Below are positions 1-5,026 of a stretch of DNA of 6,150 nucleotides, in pieces; position 1 is the stretch's first letter; each line of letters opens with the position of its first letter. Both the position numbers and the translations under genes were made by a program. Below the pieces are notes generated by a model. That model was not told the DNA's origin, ran no database searches, and saw nothing but the letters and a program-made list of their open reading frames with translations. This DNA is from CAZRGV01 sp964599655 (GTDB taxonomy: Bacteria > Planctomycetota > Planctomycetia > Isosphaerales > Isosphaeraceae): NCBI GenBank assembly GCA_964599655.1, contig CAZRGV010000245.1:1-6150 (forward strand). Direction: 5' to 3'.

Positions 1-50
1 TTCGAGGATCCGGGGCTGTGTGGGCGTTCGCGGGTTTCGGCTCTGACCTC

Positions 51-1082
51 TTATTGGAAGAACGCCGAGGCTTCCCGGTAGAAGGCGAGGTCGAGGTTTT
101 TGAGGTTGGCCACGCCGTCTTGGAGCGGAGCCTCGATGATCTGGGTGCCTTTCAGGGCCACCATCTTGCCGAAGCGTTGTTGGAGGACCAGTTCGGCGGC
201 CGCCAGGCCGAAGCGAGTGGCCAGGACGCGATCGTAGGCGCTGGGGGCACCGCCTCGTTGGATATGGCCGAGCACGACGGAGCGGGTTTCGAACTGTGTG
301 GCCTTTTCGATCTTTTCGGCGACGATGGCGGCGATGCCGCCGAGTTGTGCGTGGCCGAACTCGTCCTTCTTTTCGGTCAGGGTCGTGACCTTCTGATCGG
401 GGAACTTGGCCCCTTCGGAGACGACGACGATGCCGTAGTTTTTGCCTTCCGAACGTCGTCGTTTGAGGACGTCGATGCAGTGATCGATATCGATGGGGAC
501 CTCGGGCACCATGATGTAGTCGGCGGCGGCGGCGATGCCGGAGAAGCAGGCGATCCAGCCGGCCTGGCGACCCATGGTTTCGACGACCATGATCCGGCGA
601 TGGCTTTCGCTGGTGGTACGGAGCCTATCAATCGCCTCGATGACGATGTTGACGGCCGTGTCGAAGCCGAAGGTGAAGTCGGTGACGTTCAGGTCGTTGT
701 CGATGGTTTTCGGGACGCCGACCATCGGCATCTTGAAGTCGTTGTACAGCCGGCTGGCGACGCCCAGCGTGTCGTCACCACCGATGGCGACCAAGGCGTC
801 GAGCGCCAGGCTTGCGAAGTTGTCACGCAGGCGAGGCAGGTCGCTTTCGGGGTTTTTGTAGGGGTTTGTGCGGGATGAGCCGAGGATTGTGCCGCCGCGC
901 GCGATGATGCCGTCGGTCTCGGACAGGGCGAGGGGCTGATTCATGCCGCGGACCAGTCCTCGCCAACCTTCGAGGATTCCGATGCAGGTTCCCCCGGCAT
1001 TATGGATCCGTTGAACCACGGCTCGGATTACCGCGTTGAGGCCCGGGCAATCGCCGCCCCCGGTGAGCAAACCAACTCTCAT
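51..1082 (-). CDS. pfp: 6-phosphofructokinase, predicted pyrophosphate-dependent
   Basis: Phosphorylates fructose 6-phosphate to fructose 1,6-bisphosphate in the cytoplasm; this version probably uses PPi reversibly rather than ATP. The 343-residue product has the full PfkA fold signature: GGGDCPGLNAVIR at residues 8-20, GGTILGSSRTNP at 63-74, GGDDT at 101-105, PKTIDND at 124-130 (catalytic Asp128), MGRQAGW at 170-176, PEVP at 193-196 and GHIQRGG at 272-278 followed by YDR at 283-285. In the family, Asp at the second D of GGDD and Lys in PKTIDND mark PPi use, whereas Gly at both marks classical ATP enzymes. The start is set at 1082 because family homology begins there; the open frame continues upstream to 1481 with unrelated low-complexity residues. 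No strong ribosome site precedes the start. Transcribed divergently from lipB. An unusual ATP enzyme of the same clade is the alternative. Confidence 0.93.
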   Translation of the reverse strand: MRVGLLTGGGDCPGLNAVIRAVVQRIHNAGGTCIGILEGWRGLVRGMNQPLALSETDGIIARGGTILGSSRTNPYKNPESDLPRLRDNFASLALDALVAIGGDDTLGVASRLYNDFKMPMVGVPKTIDNDLNVTDFTFGFDTAVNIVIEAIDRLRTTSESHRRIMVVETMGRQAGWIACFSGIAAAADYIMVPEVPIDIDHCIDVLKRRRSEGKNYGIVVVSEGAKFPDQKVTTLTEKKDEFGHAQLGGIAAIVAEKIEKATQFETRSVVLGHIQRGGAPSAYDRVLATRFGLAAAELVLQQRFGKMVALKGTQIIEAPLQDGVANLKNLDLAFYREASAFFQ

Positions 1083-1127
1083 TTGGGTTCGTCCAGTGAA
1101 TATCAGGCAATCCGACCTTGGGTGTGG

Positions 1128-1145
1128 GAACCAGGAGAGTGGTTC
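1128..1145 (-). promoter_or_regulatory. Candidate hairpin in the pfp 5' leader
   Basis: GAACCA (1128-1133) and TGGTTC (1140-1145) are an exact 6-bp inverted repeat around a 6-base loop. In the pfp transcript this would form a hairpin about 45 bases before the start codon. It could be a leader structure or a protein-binding site, and it may be chance; a 6-bp stem alone is weak evidence. Confidence 0.3.
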
Positions 1146-1193
1146 ACCAACCCCACTTTGGGGGAAGTCATGGTTATGGTTCCAGGCTACCGA

Positions 1194-1210
1194 GAATCGC
1201 GGCGCGATTC
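1194..1210. repeat. Perfect 7-bp inverted repeat upstream of pfp
   Basis: GAATCGC (1194-1200) is followed by a 3-base centre and its exact complement GCGATTC (1204-1210). The compact symmetrical form, 112 bases upstream of the pfp start, is typical of either a dimeric regulator operator or a tight RNA hairpin. No regulator is known to me for this sequence. Confidence 0.4.
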
Positions 1211-1240
1211 CAGATCGAACTCGTCGTAACGATTGTTTGC

Positions 1241-1262
1241 ACGATGAAGGGACGATGAGGAT
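1241..1262. repeat. Direct repeat with 11-bp period upstream of pfp
   Basis: ACGATGA occurs at 1241-1247 and again at 1252-1258, so the copies are 11 bp apart, about one turn of the helix; the bases after each copy are also similar. Such phased direct repeats can be binding sites for a regulator on one DNA face. Chance is possible, and no second locus is available for comparison. Confidence 0.3.
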
Positions 1263-1320
1263 TCTTTCGATGTTTCCGAGGGGTTGAGGTGGATCTGGAA
1301 GGGATTCCTCGCTGTGGACA

Positions 1321-1345
1321 GGGGGGTGGGTTGGGTGGATAAGGG
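1321..1345 (+). other. G-quadruplex-type G-run motif
   Basis: Four plus-strand G runs of at least three (1321-1326, 1328-1330, 1333-1335, 1343-1345) are separated by loops of 1, 2 and 7 bases, which satisfies the usual G3+N1-7 rule. Further GGG runs follow at 1348-1350 and 1358-1360. It lies between the divergent pfp and lipB genes, on the lipB sense strand. Folding in the cell is not shown by sequence. Confidence 0.4.
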
Positions 1346-1430
1346 TCGGGCCTGAACGGGAACTTTTTTCGGAGAGGGTGAGGGGAGACCTCGTGTTCGG
1401 GCGCTGCCATTCCGGCCGACCGTGTGCGCG

Positions 1431-1465
1431 GTTCGAGTCGAGACGGCGCCGGTTGGGGCTCGAAC
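1431..1465. repeat. Perfect 7-bp inverted repeat with 21-base spacer
   Basis: GTTCGAG at 1431-1437 is the exact reverse complement of CTCGAAC at 1459-1465. The sequence resembles a tRNA T-loop, but the flanks cannot form a T-stem and no acceptor stem surrounds it, so it is not a tRNA. It is listed as a possible two-half-site element upstream of lipB; function unknown. Confidence 0.25.
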
Positions 1466-1522
1466 TTGGTTCGCGTGGCAAACGCGTCTGATCGACTTGC
1501 CGGGAGTGTTGAGGAGAGTGTA

Positions 1523-1542
1523 GAGTGACGCTGGAGTCACTC
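1523..1542 (+). promoter_or_regulatory. Inverted repeat just upstream of lipB
   Basis: GAGTGAC (1523-1529) and GTCACTC (1536-1542) form a perfect 7-bp inverted repeat around a 6-base centre, ending 53 bases before the lipB start. It overlaps a weak -10-like TAGAGT at 1521-1526. The position suits a repressor operator or a leader hairpin for lipBA. This is inferred from symmetry and location only. Confidence 0.4.
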
Positions 1543-1595
1543 AGGAGGGCGGACAGGGGTTTCTAGGGTGTTTTGGGTCAGGAGACGACTCTGTC

Positions 1596-2327
1596 ATGAT
1601 GCCGTCTCCAGTCGCGCCTCTTGAGATCTACTTGCTCGGACTGGTGGAGTTCGAGGACGTCCAAACCCTTCAGCGACGGCTGGTTTACGATCTGGGTGAA
1701 CGGGAAGGCGGGGCCCTCATCCTTTGTGAGCATCCGCCAACGATCACGGTGGGCCGCTCGGGAAGCCGGGCCCATATCCGAGCCGATCAGGAAGAGCTGA
1801 GGTCTTGGGATATCCAGGTCACCTGGGTCAGTCGGGGTGGAGGCGTCGTACTTCACTTGCCGGGTCAATTGGCGGCCTACGTCGTCCTGCCCTTACGGCC
1901 GCTTGGGCTTGATGTCCGGAGCTATCTGGACGGGCTTCATCAGGCGATTGTCCAGTTGCTGGCCGAGTTTGATCTGTCGGGCTCGACGCGTGTGGGATTT
2001 CCCGGAGTCTTCCTGGGTCAGGAGCGGGTGGCCTCGGTTGGTGTGGCCGTCAACCGATGGATTGCCTACCATGGTTTGACGCTCAACGTTGGTCCGTTCC
2101 TTGGTCCGTTCGGTGTTCTGGAAGAGCCGGGACCGAACGGTCTGCCAATCCGGCAGACGTCGATGGAGGCCCGTCGGCAGCGCCCCGCGCCGATGGCCAA
2201 GGTGCGAGAGGCCTTGATCCGCCAGGTTGAGGAAACCTTTGGCCTGGAGCGGCACCTGGTGTTCACCGATCATCCCCTGATTCGCCGGAAGCCACGACAC
2301 CATGTCTACGCCCAGAGCCTCCGCTGA
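1596..2327 (+). CDS. lipB: LipB-family octanoyltransferase with substituted catalytic residues
   Basis: By family, LipB moves octanoyl groups from acyl carrier protein to lysines of lipoyl domains, the first step of lipoate assembly. The 243-residue product has the family length and blocks: EHPPTITVGRSG at 45-56, RGGGVVLHLPGQL at 80-92 (usual form RGGxxTYHGPGQL), ERVASVGVAVNRW at 143-155 and YHGLTLNV at 158-165. Two key positions are odd. The lysine of the usual KxxxxG block is Arg144, and the catalytic cysteine of the usual PCG block is Pro178, followed by a conserved Gly179. The only cysteine is Cys44, far from that site. The Tyr and the first Gly of YHGPGQ are also Leu (86, 88). AGGAG at 1580-1584 serves an ATG at 1596 or 1599. 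The 3' end overlaps lipA by 26 bases. It may be inactive, use another mechanism, or be a ligase-like relative; family membership is firm, activity is not. Confidence 0.88.
   Translation: MMPSPVAPLEIYLLGLVEFEDVQTLQRRLVYDLGEREGGALILCEHPPTITVGRSGSRAHIRADQEELRSWDIQVTWVSRGGGVVLHLPGQLAAYVVLPLRPLGLDVRSYLDGLHQAIVQLLAEFDLSGSTRVGFPGVFLGQERVASVGVAVNRWIAYHGLTLNVGPFLGPFGVLEEPGPNGLPIRQTSMEARRQRPAPMAKVREALIRQVEETFGLERHLVFTDHPLIRRKPRHHVYAQSLR
2089..2112 (+). repeat. 12-bp tandem duplication inside lipB
   Basis: TTGGTCCGTTCC at 2089-2100 is followed directly by TTGGTCCGTTCG at 2101-2112, 11 of 12 bases identical and in frame. It encodes the GPFLGPF stretch at residues 166-172, immediately before the segment where the catalytic cysteine should be. 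The reading frame is kept. Confidence 0.75.
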
Positions 2328-3267
2328 GGGGGCGTTCGCCGGCCGTCTGCCGATCTTGCCCTCGGAGCCCCGGGTCGCAACGAGCGAGGCGCCGCGTCGA
2401 CGGTTGCCCTCGTGGCTCAAGCGGCCGATCCCGGAAGCGGGCGGACTGTACGCCACGCGTGATCTGATCGGCGAACTTCGATTGGAGACGATCTGTGAGA
2501 GCGGGAAGTGCCCGAACCGGTCGGAGTGCTGGACGCGCAAGACCGCCAGCTTCATGATTCTTGGCGAGACATGCACGCGTCCTTGCGGCTTCTGCTCGGT
2601 TCCTCGGGGCAAACCGGAGGCGGTTGCGCTGGACGAGCCCGAACGGCTGGCCGAAGCCTGCGCTCGACTCGGGCTGCGGCACGTCGTGATCACGAGTGTC
2701 ACTCGCGACGACCTTTCCGACGGCGGGGCCGAACACTTTCGACGTTGCATCCTGGCCGTCCGCGATCGCACGGGCGCGACCATTGAAGTCTTGACCCCGG
2801 ACTTCAACGGAGATCCGGCGGCGATCGACGTGGTGCTTTCGGCGTCGCCGGAGGTATTCAACCACAACATGGAAACGGTGGCCCGGTTGCAGCGGCACGT
2901 CCGGCGCAAGAGCCAGTATGGCATCAGTCTCAACGTCCTCGAGTACGCCAAGAAGAGCCGGCCGGATCTTCGCACGAAGACGGGCTTGATGCTCGGCCTC
3001 GGGGAAACGACCGAGGGAGTGCTCGAAACGCTGGCCGACCTCCGCGAAATCGGCTGCGACTTGCTCACGCTCGGGCAATACCTCCAACCTTCGCCGAGGC
3101 ACCTGCCGGTCGAGCGGTACCTGCCTCCCGAGGAGTTCGACGAGCTGGGGCGTCTGGCCCGCACGATGGGTTTTCTCGACGTGGCGAGCGGGCCGTTCGT
3201 GCGGTCGAGCTATCACGCGGACGAGATGGCCCGGATGAACGTGGCTCAAGGAGGTTTGAGGGACTGA
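2302..3267 (+). CDS. lipA: Lipoyl synthase, radical SAM
   Basis: Inserts two sulfur atoms into protein-bound octanoyl groups to make lipoyl cofactors for 2-oxoacid dehydrogenases and the glycine cleavage system; acts in the cytoplasm. The 321-residue product shows both iron-sulfur sites: the auxiliary cluster CX4CX5C at Cys65, Cys70 and Cys76, and the radical SAM CX3CX2C at Cys91, Cys95 and Cys98. The C-terminal RSSYHA at 301-306 contains the Ser ligand of the auxiliary cluster. VTRDDLSDGGAEHF, FNHNMETV and KTGLMLGLGE are further family blocks. The ATG at 2302 lies inside lipB, with GGAAG at 2287-2291 ten bases upstream, which suggests translational coupling. The first 35 or so residues are a variable extension, so a slightly later start cannot be excluded. 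It needs low-potential electrons, which the ferredoxin-NADP reductase in this window could supply. No missing catalytic residue was seen. Confidence 0.97.
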   Translation: MSTPRASAEGAFAGRLPILPSEPRVATSEAPRRRLPSWLKRPIPEAGGLYATRDLIGELRLETICESGKCPNRSECWTRKTASFMILGETCTRPCGFCSVPRGKPEAVALDEPERLAEACARLGLRHVVITSVTRDDLSDGGAEHFRRCILAVRDRTGATIEVLTPDFNGDPAAIDVVLSASPEVFNHNMETVARLQRHVRRKSQYGISLNVLEYAKKSRPDLRTKTGLMLGLGETTEGVLETLADLREIGCDLLTLGQYLQPSPRHLPVERYLPPEEFDELGRLARTMGFLDVASGPFVRSSYHADEMARMNVAQGGLRD

Positions 3268-3289
3268 TCCGGCCTGCTCCGGGAGCCGA

Positions 3290-3316
3290 CGCGCCTTGCG
3301 GCAGGGTCAAGGCGCG
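3290..3316. terminator. Candidate bidirectional terminator hairpin between lipA and response regulator
   Basis: CGCGCCTTG (3290-3298) pairs perfectly with CAAGGCGCG (3308-3316) across a 9-base loop. It starts 23 bases after the lipA stop and overlaps the last codons and stop of the convergent response regulator. There is no T-tract on either side, so it is not a textbook intrinsic terminator; it may act as a 3'-end stabiliser or a weak two-way terminator. Confidence 0.5.
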
Positions 3317-3744
3317 AGGTCCGAACCGGGACCGAGGGCCTTCCGAAGCGTTTCGACGATGAACCGGATGTCGAGCGGCTTGAGGAAGATCTGGTCGAGG
3401 CCCAGTTCGGTGAGTTCGGCATCCTCGTGGACGAGGTCCCAGCCGGTAATCAGCGCGATGTAGGGGCGTGGGACGAGCTCGCGGGCTGCGTGTGCGATCT
3501 CACGCCCGTCCATGTCGGGAAGGAACAGATCGGTCAGGACGGCGTCCGGCGGTGGCGGCTTGTGGAGTGCCGCCAGGGCCGAGGCGCCGTCATGGGCCGC
3601 CGTGACGTGGAAGCCGTGCAACTCGAGGAGCCGAGCCAGGCTGCGACGGCCCTCCGGGCTGTCTTCCACGACCAGTAAACGTCGGACGCTCGAGGGTTCC
3701 GGGGGGGGTGGGGTCGTCATCGGTCCGGAATCGGGAGTGGGCAT
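3307..3744 (-). CDS. Stand-alone receiver-domain response regulator
   Basis: A 145-residue CheY-like receiver with no output domain. The acidic pair Glu27-Asp28 (VVEDS), phospho-acceptor Asp72 (LTDLFLPDMDG), Thr100 (LITG) and Lys122 (FLKPLD) are all present, so it should accept phosphate from a histidine kinase. It then probably acts by protein contact, either in a phosphorelay or on a partner. A Pro-rich tail precedes the domain, and a second Pro-run (KPPPP, 62-66) sits just before the phosphorylation strand. No kinase lies in the window. The start at 3744 is preferred to Met9 (3720) because GGAAG lies 10 bases upstream of it. The 41-base gap to the upstream dehydrogenase on the same strand suggests co-transcription. 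The specific pathway is unknown. Confidence 0.9.
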   Translation of the reverse strand: MPTPDSGPMTTPPPPEPSSVRRLLVVEDSPEGRRSLARLLELHGFHVTAAHDGASALAALHKPPPPDAVLTDLFLPDMDGREIAHAARELVPRPYIALITGWDLVHEDAELTELGLDQIFLKPLDIRFIVETLRKALGPGSDLAP

Positions 3745-3785
3745 GGTCGTTGTTCTTCCGATCCCCGACGGACCGGGTGGTGTTG

Positions 3786-4718
3786 TCAGGAACGCGCAGT
3801 CGGCGACGCCGCTTGCCAGTCGATCGCGGAAAGACTCGCCAGCGCGAGGATCAAGGCATGGGTTCCGTCGCGCCCATGCCCCTGAGCCTGAACGGCCCGG
3901 TACAGTTGCTCGGCCAGGGCCAGTCCGGGCAGGGCGAGCCCCATTCGACGTGACTCGGCCAGGGCAATCCCCATGTCCTTCAAGAAATGTTCCACGAAGA
4001 AGCCGGGCTCAAACCGTCGGTTGATCATCCGAGGTCCGAGATTGCTCAGGCTCCACGAGCCAGCCGCGCCGCTCGAGACACTCTGAAGCACCGTATTCAA
4101 GTCTAGGCCCGCTTTGTAGCCGTAAAGCAACGCCTCGCAAACCCCGATCATGTTGGTGGCGATCAGGATCTGGTTGACCATCTTGGTGTGCTGACCGGCT
4201 CCGGCGGGGCCTTGATGGACGATCGTCTTTCCCATCTTCTCAAAGAGGGGAGTGACAGCGGCCACGGCGTCGGCGTCTCCGCCGATCATGATCGAGAGCC
4301 GGGCCTCTTTCGCGCCGACGTCGCCACCGGAAACCGGGGCGTCAATCGAGGCGACGCCCTTGGCTCGGGCGGCCTGGTCGATCTCCTGGGCCAGCGAGGG
4401 CTCGCTGGTCGTCATGTCCACCAGGATGCTGCCCGGCCGGGCTCCCTCGAGCGTGCCGTGGGAACCGAGCGTGACCTCCCGAACGTCCCGCGGAAACCCC
4501 ACGATCGTGAAGATCACGTCCGACGCCTCGGCCACCTGCCGGGGCGTTTCGGCGAAGCTCGCTCCACGGTCGATCAGCGGCTGGGCCTTCTCCCTGGTCC
4601 GGTTGAAGACGGTCACCTGATAGCCGGCCGCCAGCAGGTGCCCGCACATCGACGACCCCATCACTCCGGTTCCGATCCAGCCAATCCGAGTCTTGCCGGG
4701 CGCAACTTCCAGAGCCAT
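3786..4718 (-). CDS. 3-hydroxyisobutyrate dehydrogenase-family NADP oxidoreductase
   Basis: A 310-residue beta-hydroxyacid dehydrogenase. Such enzymes interconvert small beta-hydroxyacids and semialdehydes (3-hydroxyisobutyrate, tartronate semialdehyde) or reduce glyoxylate and succinic semialdehyde. The N-terminal Rossmann motif is GWIGTGVMG at 13-21. NRT at 39-41 after the second strand suggests NADP(H) rather than NAD, as in the glyoxylate/succinic semialdehyde reductases. The substrate motif DAPVSGGDVGA spans 126-136, and catalytic Lys179 with Asn182 sits in GQHTKMVN. The C-terminal helical half, FFVEHFLKDMGIAL included, is complete. The ATG at 4718 is chosen because AGGGAG lies 6-11 bases upstream and homology begins at once; the frame runs further upstream across the assembly gap without meaning. 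The exact substrate cannot be fixed from sequence. It is followed by the response regulator on the same strand. Confidence 0.93.
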   Translation of the reverse strand: MALEVAPGKTRIGWIGTGVMGSSMCGHLLAAGYQVTVFNRTREKAQPLIDRGASFAETPRQVAEASDVIFTIVGFPRDVREVTLGSHGTLEGARPGSILVDMTTSEPSLAQEIDQAARAKGVASIDAPVSGGDVGAKEARLSIMIGGDADAVAAVTPLFEKMGKTIVHQGPAGAGQHTKMVNQILIATNMIGVCEALLYGYKAGLDLNTVLQSVSSGAAGSWSLSNLGPRMINRRFEPGFFVEHFLKDMGIALAESRRMGLALPGLALAEQLYRAVQAQGHGRDGTHALILALASLSAIDWQAASPTARS

Positions 4719-4724
4719 CACATT

Positions 4725-4730
4725 CTCCCT
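4725..4730 (-). promoter_or_regulatory. Ribosome binding site of the dehydrogenase
   Basis: AGGGAG on the minus strand, six bases before the ATG at 4718. It is the clearest Shine-Dalgarno site in the window and fixes the start against the much longer open frame. Confidence 0.75.
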
Positions 4731-4749
4731 AACCTGGGCCCGAGCGTGC

Positions 4750-4768
4750 CGGGAACCCACCGTTCCCG
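4750..4768 (-). promoter_or_regulatory. Perfect 7-bp inverted repeat in the dehydrogenase leader
   Basis: CGGGAAC (4750-4756) and GTTCCCG (4762-4768) are exact complements around a 5-base centre, 31 bases upstream of the dehydrogenase start. It could be an operator or a leader hairpin of the dehydrogenase and response-regulator transcript. No T-tract follows on the minus strand, so a terminator for the upstream gene is less likely. Confidence 0.4.
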
Positions 4769-4793
4769 CGGTTGAGCAGCACGACATGGACCC

Positions 4794-4812
4794 AAAAGAA
4801 CGTTTTTTAACA
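4794..4812 (-). promoter_or_regulatory. A/T-rich patch, possible promoter region
   Basis: A 19-base patch rich in A and T in an otherwise GC-rich spacer, containing a near-palindrome centred on AACGTT (4795-4808, one mismatched pair). It lies 76-94 bases before the dehydrogenase start, where a promoter or UP-like element would be expected. No clear -35/-10 pair could be assigned. Confidence 0.25.
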
Positions 4813-5016
4813 ACTCCGACATCCAGGATCAACGGCGAGGGGAAAAAGAGGGTGACACACCGACCGAGATCACCAGCAACTCGGCGGCCCGTGAGGTCCA
4901 GGGCGAGCGGTTTTCCCACCCGCCGGAGCCGCGCGGAGCCAAGAGCCGGCTGATCGGCGATGTCGACGCGGGGAGTCTCCGTGTGGCCAGGTCCATGTCC
5001 GAAATCGTCGAGGGGG

Positions 5017-5026
5017 NNNNNNNNNN
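5017..5026. other. Assembly gap, 10 N
   Basis: Ten undetermined bases preceded by a run of five G. The round number suggests a scaffolding placeholder, so the true distance and any sequence inside are unknown. The gap hides the last bases of the ferredoxin-NADP reductase gene. Confidence 0.98.

Larger units (their letters stand above)
1083..1595. other. Divergent intergenic region between pfp and lipB, no gene seen
   Basis: This 513-base stretch separates the starts of two divergent genes, so it should hold both promoters. Short open frames cross it on both strands, but their translations are Arg/Pro/Ser-rich without family resemblance, and I do not accept any as genes. What it does contain is a cluster of exact inverted repeats (1128-1145, 1194-1210, 1431-1465, 1523-1542), a spaced direct repeat (1241-1262) and a G-run array (1321-1345), listed separately. 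No convincing consensus promoter could be read; TTGCCG at 1497-1502 and TAGAGT at 1521-1526 with an 18-base spacer is a weak sigma70-like candidate for lipB. Confidence 0.7.
4719..5016. other. Spacer between ferredoxin-NADP reductase and dehydrogenase, no gene seen
   Basis: About 300 bases plus an assembly gap of unknown true length separate the two minus-strand genes. Open frames run through on both strands, but their translations show no family resemblance. The stretch holds a 7-bp inverted repeat (4750-4768) and a conspicuous A/T-rich patch (4794-4812), both upstream of the dehydrogenase, so this gene probably has its own promoter rather than relying on read-through. Confidence 0.6.

Noticed and set aside
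18..878. Plus-strand open frame of 286 codons
   Set aside because: It lies entirely antisense to the phosphofructokinase; the Asp/Gly/Val-rich translation has no family blocks and mirrors the codon bias of the real gene.
1355..1370. T-run at 1364-1369 as an intrinsic terminator
   Set aside because: No stable stem precedes the T-run on the plus strand, and no gene ends upstream of it in that direction.
1420..1470. Possible tRNA T-arm (GGTTCGAGTC-like)
   Set aside because: The flanking bases do not pair as a T-stem on either strand, and no anticodon or acceptor stem could be built.
1083..1481. N-terminal extension of the phosphofructokinase by 133 residues
   Set aside because: Family homology begins exactly at the Met at 1082, and the extension is low-complexity Pro/Ser/Arg sequence over a region full of inverted repeats.
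1893..3249. Long minus-strand open frames across lipB and lipA (up to 423 codons)
   Set aside because: Antisense to two firmly identified genes; the translations are Arg/Ser/Pro-rich with no recognisable motif, as expected from GC-rich shadow frames.
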